Positions 35,243-49,100 of a DNA stretch of 64,000 nucleotides are shown here, one piece after another. The notes beneath the pieces are model-generated. The model was not told the origin of the DNA. It worked only from the letters and a program-made list of their open reading frames with translations, and made no database searches. The position numbers and the translations under genes were made by a program. Source of the stretch: Lathyrus oleraceus (taxonomy: Eukaryota > Streptophyta > Magnoliopsida > Fabales > Fabaceae); assembly GCF_024323335.1 (NCBI RefSeq), contig NC_066581.1, positions 38,048,199-38,112,198 on the forward strand, in the 5' to 3' direction. How positions within the stretch are numbered: position 1 is the first letter of the stretch; each line of letters begins with the position of its first letter.

Positions 35243-36900
35243 TTAGAAATGCTTGCAAAACTTGGCAAACTTGGGAGTTAACTCAAAAATTTCATGAAAA
35301 TAGATACTTACCTGAAGTTGTCTCAACACTTCTTTAAATTTTTCAAACATTTCAACCTCATTCTCATGTGCCAGTTTCTTCTTAATGATAGAATATGGTG
35401 GTTTTATGTAATCTAGTAAAGGTGGGTTCAGTTCATTCAAGATTGTCTCCCTTGTTCTCTTCCAAGGAGAATTTTCATCTATGAACTGATAAAGGGTGAC
35501 TCCTATTTCCTCTTTGTCACCTTGATTCTCACTCTCCTCCTTTTCAATTCCATCTTCCTTGTTCTCGGTTTTATCCTCTTAAACTTTTTCAGCTTTATCC
35601 TTTCCAGTAACTACCCCGAAATTTGTATCCATAACCTTGCATATTTCATTCTTAGGATTATCAATGGTGTTACTGGTGAATCCTCCACTTGAGATTGGCA
35701 AAGCAACTATTTGTCTAGATAATTGACCAATCAGAGTCTCCAAATTCTTGATTGATGCATCATGGTTTCTATTTAAAATTTCATGGTTCCTAGTTACCTG
35801 CTCAAAGCTACTTTGAGTGACTTTAATGAAATTCTTCAAAGTCTCTTCCAAATCTTATGGCTTCCTTTAAAATGGAGCTTGTTGGCTTTTTTGCATCCCT
35901 TGGTTGGAATTTGAATTCTGATTATTATTCCAATTGAAATTTGGGTGATCTTTCCAACCCGAACTGTATGTGTTGGAATACGGGTTGTTCTTTTGAAAAT
36001 TAGCAAACTGGACCTCCTCACTTGTTTCTTCCAATGAACACCTTCCATTCGCATGTTCTCCTCCACATAAATCACACCTAAGTACTTGTACCTGACTCAC
36101 ATTAGATCTACCTAAGTTGCCTTCAACTAGCTTTTTATTCAACAATTAAATTTGAACTAAAAGAGAAGTATGAGTATCAAGAGGTAACATACCTTTATGT
36201 GTGCCCACAGTTTCAAGCTTTACCGACCTTTCACTTTTCGAACGGTACTCATTTATACACATCTTCTTAATGAGGTCTTTTACTTGTGGTTCAGTAATTT
36301 GGTGTATAGTACCTCCGCAGAAGCATCCAATAACATGCGAGTTTGACTCCTGAGATCTTTTATGAAGTTTTATATCTACTCCATATTATCCATGTTGTGA
36401 TTCGGGCATCTGCGCAACAAATGTTTGAATATTTCCCAAGCGTCGTAAAGTGACTCAATTTCCTGCTGCTCAAAATTAACAATTTTTGTTTGGCGCTCAG
36501 GAAACTGAGTAGTAGTAAAAAAAACATTTCTAGGAGTTTATCCTCCAATCTATTTCAAGTCCGGATTGTTCCATTCGGAAGGCAAAGCAACCAATCTTTC
36601 GCCCTTCCAATCAGTGAGAACCCAAACACCCTCAATTTAACCTAGTCTTCAGTAACATCAGTTGGTTTGTACATTGAGATTGTTTCATAGAAGCGTGCAA
36701 GATGAGCCCATAGGTCTCTAATTGTGTTCCTGTCAAACATATTTTTTCTTAATCCTAAAAGTACATAATTTTTAATATCAAAGTTAGCAGAGTCTGTCGG
36801 TACAAACCCCCTAGAAACCTGTCCTTCATTAGTTCGTTTATAGTAGTCTCCCATAGTTAAGGGTTGCGCAGGTGCCATGACTTCTTCTTCAGAGTCATAA
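35243..36900 (-). pseudogene. gag: Athila/Cyclops-like gag, broken
   Basis: The minus strand opens near 36880 (APAQPLTMGDYYKRT) and continues with FVPTDSANFDIKNYVLLGL, a damaged capsid region with stops and frame changes (36150-36640), and a knuckle-type CDLCGGEHANGRC followed by NNPYSNTYSSGWKDHPNF (near 36070-35930). Then come ASIKNLETLIGQLSRQI (near 35750) and FEKFKEVLRQLQVSI with the end of gag at 35243. This is the order of Athila-type gag. At least four interruptions make it non-functional. Confidence 0.85.
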
Positions 36901-37118
36901 GAACTTGATGGTTTCTCTTCTTATGGTATTCCTCCGTCCAGAGCTACTTCTCTAACTACTTTTCTGAGAGCACGTGCGGTTCTTTCAATTTCTGGATCCA
37001 ATGAAATTAATGGTGATCCTGAACTGCGCATACACAAATAGAAAATACCTCAATAGAATTATGATAAACAAGAAATAAAAACAATTGCACAAACGTTGCC
37101 TTGTTGAAAAATCAACAG
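36901..37118 (-). other. Leader of the Athila-like element
   Basis: About 220 bp between the primer site and the first recognisable gag sequence. No separate feature is seen. Confidence 0.6.
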
Positions 37119-37136
37119 TCCTCGGCAACGGTGCCA
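37119..37136 (-). other. Primer binding site, Athila type
   Basis: On the minus strand the site reads TGGCACCGTTGCCGAGGA, a variant of TGGCGCCGTTGCCGGGGA, which is complementary to tRNA-Asp and usual for Athila-like elements. It lies six bases after the LTR end at 37143. Confidence 0.88.
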
Positions 37137-37142
37137 AAAACT

Positions 37143-37687
37143 TGATGACTTCTCGGCACGTGTAGCGATACTGTCAAAGTAATAAAAAGATCGAATCCAC
37201 AGGGACTGCCTCCAAGTAATATAAAATATATGCAATGTATAAAAACTATTAAAAAGAAGGGGTTCGAGTTTTAATGAGAAAAGTAAATAAATAAGTAAAC
37301 AATGTCAGAAAAGTAGTCAGGTTGTGTTATAGTATTCCCCATTCCTCTATTGTTGATGTTTGATGTCATGTATGAATGCTCTAATCACTATAACCTCATG
37401 ATGAATAACAAAATCGTTATAGTTGATCCCTCATGAAATAACTCATTAACCGCTACTCAAAGATTTATATCCTTAATCTGCCAACGTAAACAGTGTTAGA
37501 AGATGTATAGAATGTTAATTCTCTAAGCTACTACTCAGGATCTCCTATCCCTATTCAACCAGCATAAGTATAACAATTGCCCTAGGTCCAACATATAGAC
37601 TAATGGTCAGTATTCCCTATGTGCCCAAAATCATATTAAAAAAGTATCTCACATAAAAAGTATTACGAAAAAGAAGCAATTGAATAA
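37143..37687 (-). mobile_element. 5' LTR of the Athila-like element, truncated by insertion
   Basis: Its minus-strand end is ...GAAGTCATCA at 37143. It parallels 32140-32690 in the 3' LTR. It stops at 37687 (..GAATAA), where a different LTR end begins at 37688. The missing 0.6 kb is not found to the right in the window. Confidence 0.82.
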
Positions 37688-39680
37688 TGTCGCGGCGGAA
37701 AAAATCACAGAGACGCCACCATATTTTATTCATTCCTAAGGAATAGGAGGAAATAATGATAAAACCCTAAAAGAAAGGATAAGACGGTCATCGCAACCGA
37801 ATATGGGTTCGAGAGTCAGTTAAGTGAGGGGCAGGTGTTAGGCACTCCTCACTTTCGTTGTACTCAACGGGAATCCACATTGCCTAGGGTTACGGGTGTT
37901 TGTTAATGTTTGCCTAACTGTTTATTTCTTCCTTTTATTTATTTACAAAGGTTCAAAAGGATAAAAAGGGAAAAGTTAGTTTTTGGTTAGGGGGCTCGCC
38001 TCGATTTCGCAACCTTGTGCCTACGTATTTCTCATAGAGTGATGAGAAAAATCAAAGTCTACGTAGTTCGATTTTTGTTGGTTGGTTGATTTTAATTCAT
38101 GACAAGATCCTGGTCTTGAATTAAGTTAGATGAAAAAGATTTGATAAGTTGCATGGATTTTATCATGTGAAAAGAAAATGGTTTTTGTTTATTTGTTATT
38201 ATTTGTTAGTGACCTATGTACAAGGTGGATGATGATGTTAAACTAAATCAAAAAAAAAATCTAATCAATGTATAAATGAATTAATTGGGTAATTTAATTG
38301 AACAAATAAACTAATAAAGAAAGACATATTTTTTGTATATTTGAATTGCGAAAAAGAAGCAATTGAATAATATCGCAGCGGAAAAAATCACAGAGTTGCC
38401 ACATTTTTATTCATTCCTAAGGAATAGGGGAAATAAGGATAAAACGCTAAAAAAAGGATAAGACGGTTATCGCAACCGAATATGGGTTCAGGAGTTGGTT
38501 AAGTGAAGGGCAGGTGTTAGGCACTCCTCACCTTCATTGTACTCAACGGGAACCCATATAGCTAAGGTTACGGGTGTTTGCTAATGTTTGACTAAGTGTT
38601 TATTTCTTGCTTTTATTTATTTACAAATGTTCAAAAGGATAAAAAAGGAAAAAGTTAGTTTTTAGTTAGTGGACTCGCCTCGGTTTCGTAACCTTGTGCC
38701 TACGTATTTCTCATCGAGTGATGAGAAAAGTCAGAGTCTACGTAGTTCGGCTTTTGTTGGTTGGTTGATTTTAATTCATGAAAAGTTCTTGGTTTTGAAT
38801 TAAGTTAGATGAAAAAGACTTGATAAGTTGCATGGATTTTATCATGTGAAAAGAAAATGATTTTTGTTTTTTTTTGTTTATTTGTTATTATTTGTTAGTG
38901 ACCTATGTACAAGGTGGATGATGATGTTAAACTAAATCGAAGAAAAAAAATCTAACCAATGTATAAATTAATTAATTGGGTAATTTAATTGAATAAATAA
39001 ACTAATAAAGAAAGACATATTTTTTGTATTTTTGTATATTTGAATTACGAAAAAGAAGCAATTGAATAATGTCACCGCGGAAAAAATCACAGAGTTGCCA
39101 CATATTTTATCATTCCTAAGGAATAGGGAAAATAAAGATAAAATACTAAAAGAAAGGATAAGACGGTCATCACAATCGAATATGGGTTCGGGAGTCGATT
39201 AAGTGAAGGACGGGTGTTAGGCACTCCTCACCTTCGTTGTACTCAACGAGAACCCATATAGCTAGGGTTACGGGTGTTTGCTAATGTTTGCCTAACTGTT
39301 TATTTCTTACTTTTATTTATTTACAAAGGTTCAAAAGGATAAAAAGGGGAACAATAGTTTTTGGATAGGGGACTCGCCTCGGTTTCGTAACCTTGTGCCT
39401 ACGTATTTCTCATCCAGTGATGAGAAAAGTCAGAGTCTATGTAGGTATGCTTTTGTTGGTTGGTTGATTTTAATTCATGAAAAGGTCTTGGTTTTGAATT
39501 AAGTTAGATGAAAAAGACTTGATAAGTTGCATGGATTTTATCGTGTGAAAAGAAAATGATTTTTATTTTTTTGCTTATTTGTTAGTGACCTATGTACAAT
39601 GATGTTTAACAAGATCGGAAAAAAAAATCTAATTAATGTATAAATGAATTAATTGAGTAATTTTGTATTTTTGTATATTT
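37662..39680 (-). repeat. Three tandem copies (~690 bp) of an LTR insertion junction
   Basis: Units start at 37662, 38346 and 39042. Each begins with about 25 bp of Athila-like LTR (CGAAAAAGAAGCAATTGAATA), followed by an LTR end in minus orientation (TGTCGC, TATCGC and TGTCAC at 37688, 38371 and 39070). The LTR body includes GGTGTTAGGCACTCCTCAC and the CTACGTAGTTCG-type segment, as in Ogre LTR ends. The third unit runs on into unduplicated LTR (TTTGAGTTTTTAATG) instead of closing. Confidence 0.92.
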
Positions 39681-40583
<903 letters not shown>

Positions 40584-41580
40584 TTTAAGCACTTGCAAGT
40601 ACATAAATCAGTAAACACAACCAGTACAATTTTGCAATTGAAACAGAAAACTACTTTGAAACAAATAAGTGCAGTGAGTGATAAAATAGTATAAATTCAT
40701 ACTAGAAAATAAATTAACAATTAAAATTAATTGGAAATTAATAACAGATATACACTGAAACTAAATGAATTGAAATAAATAAAGGATAAAAATAAAGACC
40801 GATGAAATAAACCTGAAATAAAATCTGGAAATTGTAAAAGGGACTGAAACTGAAAAATTGAAATTGATTCCTACAAGATTGTAATGATCTAAGTACAAAG
40901 AATTTCCTAACTCTAAGTTGCAGCGATCCCTCAATGTGAGAAACCGCAACTATAATAGTAGTAAATTTTCTGCCTAAAACTAGTATTTTAAAACTCTGAT
41001 AATTCTAAAATAAACTTGGACCATGAAAACCTAAAATTTATGGCTATATATAGTACTTGGGACTCTGAAAATAGGCGGAAATCGTGTAGGAGTCGTGGAG
41101 AAAATAATGTTGAAGTGGGAGGAGACTGGGCAATTTGTTGCTACTTTTATGCCCTCAAAGTCAATGGCGAACGCCATGAGTGCAAAGTGGGAGAACGTGG
41201 ACTGTGAGGCTCATGGCGAACGCCATGGCCCTCATGGCGAATGCCATGAGTTCTGGAATGCTCTTCTTGACTTTTCTTCCCGCTGAAGTGGCTTTTGACT
41301 GCCACGTCATGGCCAGCGCCATGGAAAACTCCATGGTGAATGCCATGAGTGCAATATGTGTCCTTTTTCTCCGTTATTTGCTCTTTTTGTCCCGATTTCT
41401 TGTACGAAAGCCCTTTCTTGGAAAACACCTGAATTAAACACAATACACCAACATAAAACCATAAATATAGGAATAAAACAGACTAAAATGACATGTGTAT
41501 CGAGTCGGAAACATGATACATTTCATGGTTATCATGGCTATAAATGAAAGATAAGAAAAATGAACAAAAACATAGCCTTT
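40584..41580 (-). repeat. Unassigned LTR-like sequence with CATGGCG..CGCCATG palindromes
   Basis: Roughly 1 kb with no convincing protein. On the minus strand it has the look of a gypsy LTR (TTTAATTCAGGTGTTTTCCAAG, then ACAAGAAATCGGGAC), and a TATATATAG word lies at about 41045. Between 41164 and 41352 several near-palindromes of the type CATGGCGAACGCCATG occur. Borders are unclear. Confidence 0.45.
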
Positions 41581-42221
41581 ATATCCAACATTAAAGATGA
41601 TAAAGATTAAAGTGAGAGCCTATCATATGATATAACTCTTATTGGAAGAAAGTTCAACAAATCCTTGAGAAGGCTGGATAGACAACGGAGGACAAATGTC
41701 CAAGACAAAGGGTCAGACATCAGTTCCTAGAGTAAGAAAAAATATGAAGAGAATTATAAAAGAGTTAAATGTCATGAGTGTGAAAGGTTTGGCCACATCA
41801 ATGTTGAATGTCCTACCTTTCTAAAGAAACAAAGAAGGGATTATCAATCACTTGTTTTGGTTCTGATGATGAAAGTGAAGGAAAATTAGCTAATAATGTG
41901 ATAGCCTTCACTGGAAAATATGGCTAGTGAGTCTAATGATGAAGGTATCTTTGCATAAGAGCTTGTTGACACTTATAGAGAATTGCTCGCTGAGTAGAAG
42001 GAATCTTGTGTTAGATGAGAGAAACAAAATAAGACCATAAGTGATATGCTCAACCATTTCAGATCTGGAAGAAGAAGTCACATAGTTAAAGTCTAAACTT
42101 GACAATATGAAAAAATCTGAACATATGTTGAAAAATGATCCAGATATGTTGGATGTGATAACAGGAAATCTGGAGGCTATAGGTTTTGACTAGAGTTCCA
42201 TGAATAAAAAGGTCAAAGTTC
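41581..42221 (+). pseudogene. gag: Ty1/copia gag fragment with zinc knuckle
   Basis: The frame near 41760-41840 encodes KCHECERFGHINVECP, a C-x2-C-x4-H-x4-C knuckle (41770-41811), followed by LKKQRRDYQSL. Just after it the frame shifts, and SDDESEG-type acidic sequence appears in another frame near 41850-41880. The 41930-42200 stretch fits the downstream gag-protease spacer. Coding trace ends at 42221, where an LTR is inserted. Only a fragment remains. Confidence 0.75.
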
Positions 42222-43349
42222 TGTAAGACCCCAATTTTGTCCCTACGATCCCTCATGGCATCATACCATATCATTGCATTGCCTCAAGGATCATTGGACA
42301 CCTTGCTTCCTTCCCTGTGGGTGGGACATCTTTCTTTGAGAGTGGTTCTTGATCACCAAGCATTGCTTGCATGTGTATATCATTGCTTTTCTTTTAATCA
42401 CTAACCAAAATGTACAAAAAAATATGTCATTAACCTTTGCTACTTGCAGCTTAAGCAGTCAACAGTCAAGGCAATTCAAGTGAATCATTTGTGTAAGAGA
42501 TGAAGTTTCCATTGAGATATGGATCATGTTATCATTTCATTGAGCTTATGTGAACTATAGGTTCATTGTGGAGCAAGTTCCCAAGTGGCAAAGGCCCCAA
42601 ATTCATCAGAACATTTCCAGGTCATCTGTGGCCAATGCAGTCAACTGAAAAGTCAACTGTGGGCTTTGAGTGTGGGAATTGAGTTTCTTCATCCCATTCA
42701 TGTTCAAACAATGCTTATTCATCATGTCAAATGCTTACATTGAAGAATTTGAAGTCAAGTCAAAAGTTTCCAAAAATGGAAAGTGACCTATAATTTCAAC
42801 TTTCCAAAAATGGCAAGTTTTTGATCCAACTTCAACTCAACTTTCCAACATCAAAGAAGCTTCAAATGAATTTTTGTCCAACATGAAAGTTGAAGATCTC
42901 TCTCTCCCATTTCCAAAAAGTCCAAGATCATGAGCATCTGATGAATGGTTGAGGAGATATGATCCAATCATTGCCAAGTATACATGGAACTTCAAATGGC
43001 CATATCTTTTGATCCATAACTCCAAATTTGGTGGCTCTTCTTGCATTTTTCTTCTCATGACATGAAGTTTTCAAATCCATCATCACATTGCATAAAATTT
43101 TATCACATGATCATTTGTTAATCCATGTCTTTTTGGAGGGAAATTGCAAAATTCAAAAATGGTGCATTGTATGGACTTTCTACCATTGCCATTGTGTTTA
43201 AAAGATGATTTTAAGTGACTTTGATCAAGGAAATGGTACTGTTCACGTGGGATTAGTCCATGCACCATGCATTTTTGATTTTTTTTGCAAAAACACCTTA
43301 TTTTAATTAACCAAGTTAAGTATGGATTAGCAAGGTGATTAAGGAAGCA

Positions 43350-43357
43350 TATAAATA
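43350..43357 (+). promoter_or_regulatory. TATA box of the plus-strand Ogre-type LTR
   Basis: TATAAATA, about 1.1 kb into the LTR, at the same place as the minus-strand boxes of its two relatives. Confidence 0.6.
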
Positions 43358-45978
43358 TTCTAATCATAACAGAATTGAAGGAGGTTAATCACAATTCACC
43401 ATTTCAAGATCCAAATTCTCTCTCCCTCCAAAATTTTCTCTCATCTATAATTCAAATTTTCTTCAAATAACATTGCAATTTTATTTCATATTCTTGTTCT
43501 CTGGCTTTGGTATAGTGCAGATCAAGCTTTGAATTGGTGAATTCGTGCAAGAATCAAGTGTAGCAAGCTCATGAAGGTGAAGATGGAAATTCTGTTTTGA
43601 GCTAGATCCAACACCTGCCAAGCTTCAATTTCTTCATCAAACATCATTACAAATATTATAGAGTGGATTTGGATCATTCAAGGCTTTGGATCGTGCGAAT
43701 TCAAGAATCCGCTCTTCAAGAGGTCAAGTTTCGAATCTCATAATTTTGCAATTCATGCACATATTCTTGTAGATCTCTTCTTGCTGATGATTCTGGTGAA
43801 AAAATCACATGAAATGATGCATTATTGACTGAGTTATGTGTGATTCAAGTTTTGCATTCAAATATTCTTTTGCTCGATTCTCTTTGATCATGTGGAATTA
43901 TGCTTAGCTATTGCTTGATCTGTAATCACCATGGAAGGATCTTTGAAATGATGTATTTGTTTTGGATTTCTGGAAAAAAATTCTGGACTGTGTTACTGTT
44001 CATCTTCTTCTTCGTGAAGAAGATGAAGATCTTCATCCTAGCGTCTGCGGCTTCCATGTTAGCGTCCACTCTGGTTCAGTGTGAGGTGGCTTAGGGTTTT
44101 GTTTTGATTCGTCCACGCATGCGCCTTGTAAGCAGATTGATTGGTCTGGATTTGTTTGACCTTGCCAAATAAGCGCTGACCAGCCAGCGCATTAATGAAA
44201 CGATGCGTTTCAATTAGTTGGCGCGCACTTCTTTTGAATATTCACATGGTTCGATTCCGGCCTAGGACAATTATTCAAATGTTCATCATATTTTATGCTT
44301 TCCCTCCATTTTCACCTACATGCTTCATTTTTATTTTTAGTTTTTTCTTCCAAATTTAAAAATGCATAACAAATTGAAAAATGCTTCAAATAATTCCAAT
44401 TTTTTTGTGGCATGATCCTCTATTTGTCTAGTTTTTTATGATGATAATTGCTGAAGTTGTGCATGGCTGGATTTTTGTTTGTGCTAGACTTTGTGATCAT
44501 ATGTGCTTTGGTGACCTTGCTCCATTCATCTTATTGTGAGATGCTTGATTTTAATCCAAATTGCTTGAAATTTTGCATGATTGTTCTTGACATGTTGCTG
44601 GACCTTTGAGGCTTGATTGTGCATTTTTCTCATTTGCCATTTCTGTTTTATGCACATGTTTTGTAGGGTGTGACAATGTATGTCACACAATTGATTGTCC
44701 AACTTGTGCAATTTAATTTCCATGCCAAATGATCTTTGATGCTTCTGATTTTTTGTATGATGATCATGTTGGATGTGTTGAATGCTCATGAATTTTTCCA
44801 GGATTATTTGAATCATTTCTGTTTTGTTTTGGAATTTTCATTCTCAATGTCCAAATGTGATGCTTTGAATTTGTCTTTGACTTCCTATGCACATGAAATG
44901 CCATTGCTTGATGATTTTGTTTTGGTTCTTTTTAGGACATGTTAATATGTGTTTGAAGTTGCATTGTGTTAAATTTCAGCTCCTGTTTTGAATTTTTTCT
45001 TCACCTTTGACCCTAGGCTTTGACCTAGTGGTTTGTACTTACATGTGAGCTTTGAATTTCAGGTTTAAACATCCAAATTCCATGGTTAATGTTGCTTCAT
45101 CATTTGAATGTTGATATTTGCTTGTGATTGCTAACATTTGGTTTTTTTGTAGGTTGATGCTAATTCACTTGAGTTTGCCTTATGGCCTATTTGTTGTACA
45201 TTGGGATTGTCTGTTTGTTATTGACTGTTGTCTAATTGTCTGAGTATTGTACTGATTTGTTTAGTTGTTTACACAGGTACCTAAGTTGCTTTAAGTTCAT
45301 TTGAACTTTGCTTTGCTGTGGTTGGCATACCACTTAGGTATAATCCCTAATCTTCATGTAGTCTGGAAGACCTGTCATGTTACTTTGGCAGGCACCTGTC
45401 TGAAGCCCTCCTTAGGAGGCCATGTTTTTGTTTGTTTAATTTTGTGCCAAGCAGGTTAAGTCCTCTTAAGAGGCAATTGGAAGATAAAAGGGATGTATAG
45501 TCCATCCCCTGCTATTCAGTTGTGTCATTCACTTTGCTCATACCATGTGTTGATGCATTTTGAATAAAAACCAAAGATCTTGTAGAGTCAGTCATGTGGA
45601 GAAGAGTTCCTTCATTCTGAACTCCCACATTTTCTATTTGATTCAAGCTCTCCCAGGCTAGGGATAAGAGCTATGAGGCACACCCTTCATCTCCATTTCA
45701 TCTGCTTCACCCTAACTCTCAATGTTAGGGTTAAGAGCTCAAAACACCCCTTTCCAGTTGGTTTGTTTGTCAAGGTCGATATGACCCCTTGACTAAAACC
45801 TAACCTTGATTGAGCCTATTGATTGTGTATAGTGTGTGATAACTGACTTGTTTGTTTGCTTGTTTGTACATCTGTGCATAGTTGTTTGTGTGTGCCTCTG
45901 TGCATTGCTTTCATCTTTGAGCATTAATTGTATATCATTTCATGATCATTGTTCATCCTTTGTGACATTTTGTTTTGT

Positions 45979-46129
45979 CCATTGAGGAGTCAATTGTAAG
46001 TCCATTTATTGGCAATTGTTTCCTATGACCATTGAGGAGTCAATTGTAAGCCCATTTATTGGCAGTTGTTTCCTGTGATTTGGTAGGAGTCAAGTGTAAG
46101 ACCATTTATTGGCAACTTGTTTCCTTTTG
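45979..46129 (+). repeat. 50-bp tandem repeat, three copies, in LTR
   Basis: Copies start near 45979, 46029 and 46079. The core is GAGTCAATTGTAAGTCCATT followed by TATTGGCAATTGTTTCC. The first two differ by three or four bases; the third is more diverged. Confidence 0.92.
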
Positions 46130-46141
46130 CTTATTGCATTT

Positions 46142-49100
46142 TGTCGCATTACGCGGAAAACCGCCGGGAAAACAAAACAACAGAGCCGCCACCGTGCGTT
46201 ATTTATCCCAAAAGAGGGAAAGGAAACGCTCGAAGTAAACCTGGAAAAGACATGGTCTCGCGACCAAAATGAGATGGGATCGGGAGTCGGTTGTGCGAAG
46301 GGAAGGTATTAGCACCCCTACGCATCCGTCGTACTCGACGGGATCCACGCTCAAAAGAAAGGATAAAGGTTGCTAAAACGCTGCTCACAAACATCAAACA
46401 CTGGCTGAAAGAGACACAGAAAACAAAGGAAACTAACTCGGCAGGATATCGCATCCTGGGCCTACGTAGTCTGTCAGGCACAGACATCAGAGTCGACGTA
46501 GTTCGGGATAGGGGAAACGTGCTCGCTAGGATGTCGCATCCTATGCATACGTATCTTCTCGGACTAAAGAAGAATCAAAGCACTCATAGCTCGGCTAACG
46601 CACGCCAAACAAGACCACACAGGAAACCGACTGCCAATCGCTGGACTTATGTCAGACTCCACACAAACAGGCAAACATGGAAACCAAGTGCCAATCGCTA
46701 GACTTACATCGGACTCCAAGCACACAATAATAGGATACGGAATTCCAATCGCTGGGCTTACATCCATCTCCTAACACACACAAGGGACAAAAGCAAAAAG
46801 GGCGCCCAGAGAGATCAGCTCATCTCCTGCCTACGTACCTCATCTGGTATGAGGATCAGGGCGACGTAGTTCCCCTACGCAGGGACAAAGGACTAGCCTA
46901 ACCAGATACAAAGGGAGACACAAACTACTAGGGGGACTACGACTCGAGCCTAGAAGTTGTCATGCATACGATCCCTATGTTAAGGTTGCTATCTAACTTG
47001 CACAGGGAGCAAGCTATCCTAAACAGCACAGGCAAAGCAATCAATCACACAATTAGCACACACTATATACAAGCAAAGTGGGCTCACACAAGGTTAGACT
47101 GTGAAACACAAGCCAACTGGAATCGGGTGATGTTAGCTCTTAACCCTAACATTGAGAGTTAGGGTGAAGCAGATGAAATGGGAAGTGAAGATAAGACTTC
47201 ACAGCTCTTATCCCTGGCCAGGGAGAGCTTCAGACAAATGAAAGTGTGGGAGTTCAGAAAGTTGGAACTCTTCTCCACATATGACTGACTCAACAAAGAT
47301 CTTGGGTTAGTATCCACAATGCATCAACACAAGGTGTGTGAGCAAAGGGATGACACACTGAATAGCAGGAGATGGATTGCACATCTCTTTTATCTGCCAA
47401 TTGCCTCATAGAGGTCTTTTCCTTCTTGGCACAAAAGATAAACAAACACAAGCATTGCCTCTTAAGGAGGGCTTCAGACAGGTGCCTGCCCAAATAACAG
47501 GACAGGTCTTCCAGACTACATGAAGTAAGTGGATTATACCTCAATGCTTAAGCAACCAAGCAAAGCAAAATCAAGTTCAAAATGAACTTAAGCAACTAAT
47601 GTACCTGAAAACAATCCAACTCAATTAGTATACAACTCAAAAAGTCAAACAGACAACCAATAGTCAACAGTCAACAGACATGGTCAAACAAGCAAGGCAA
47701 CAATGTGCAATGCACAAGCTCAAACTCAAATGAGCTAACATCAACCTACAAGACAAGTCAAGATTAGTCAACATCAACCAAATAATCCAATTCAAGCAAT
47801 ATGAATCAATCCTCTTATGGCCATATGCTTCTTAACCTGAAAACAAAGCTCAAACATAAGCACAAACCACTAGGACAAGGCCTAGGGTCAAAGATGGAGA
47901 AAAAGTCCAAAACAGAACATGAAAATTGGCATGAATCAACCTTAATCAATTAAGAACATCATCCAAAAGGTCCCATGTCAATAGCATCAACCAAATTCAT
48001 TTCACAAATCAATCATGGCAAGGCATGCAAGTTGGAACCACATTGAAGCAATAGAATGAACAAATGCACATTAATTCAAAAATGGTTCTATTAATTCCAA
48101 GAAACATCATGGCTAAACAGAACACATAACATGATCAACACACCAAAAATTAGGGCATTTGAACAAGTTTAAGCATGGCAATTAAATTCATCAAGTCAAG
48201 GCAACCAAAATAAGCTCAAATAGAACACAATTTGGTACATCAACTTAGCACAAGCCTAAAACATAATTGACAAATGGTAAAGACCTCAAACCAAAGCCAC
48301 AATAAACTTCAATATGTCTAGAATCAGTGTGCAAAATTTCACATCCATTGAATACACAACCAGCATTTCACAAATCATTGAAGTTCAATACTATTCAAAA
48401 GTGCACAAATGGTCAACCAGCAAGAAAAATCCCAAACAAATCAGAAATGAATCCAAAAATTCCACAAAAATTCATGATCAGTCTCAACATGCATAAGAAG
48501 CATCATACAAAAAATCACATCTTTTGGAAATTATTTGGCATGGCAAAGAAATTCATCAAATTGGACAAGCAAAGGTGTGACACACATTGTCACACCTACA
48601 TTAACATGAGCATATCTCAGTAATGGAACATGATAAAATTGCAAACTCAACACCATAAATTCCAGCAAGATGTCTAGTTTAAGCATACCAAATTTCACAA
48701 TCATTGGATTAAAATTCATCATTTCACAAAGCATATGGCAAGCAAGGTACAAATTGGACATGCATACACAAACCCTAGGTCAAATTAAATTCCATCCATG
48801 CACAATTTCTGGAAAAATAGTCATAAAAAACTAGAAACAATAAGGATCATGTTTCAAAAAATCCCACATTATTTGGATGAGTATTTATTTAATTATGAAT
48901 TTTTAAAGTGGATGAAAAATTAAAAAACATGAAAGAAGCATAGCATGAATATTATGAAGAGAAGGAAATAAAATGGAATGGCCTTTTGGACAAAAGCTGC
49001 GGCCAGGATTCGAACAGAGGAAGAATTTGAAAGTAGCGCTCCAACATGTGAAACGCGCCGTTTCATTTAAGCGCATGTGGCAATGCTGAGCGCTATCATC

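Larger units (their letters stand above)
42222..46141 (+). mobile_element. Ogre-type LTR, plus strand, cut by element E
   Basis: It starts TGTAAGACCCCAATTTTGTC at 42222 and is the reverse-complement relative of 1-3927 and 47056-50878. The predicted target duplication on its left is AGTTC (42217-42221). The 3' end (GCGACA terminus) is missing because element E enters at 46142. A TATA box lies at 43350-43357, and a 50-bp tandem repeat at 45979-46129. Whether this is a solo LTR or a 5' LTR cannot be told from the window. No gene is supported in nearly 4 kb. Confidence 0.87.
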
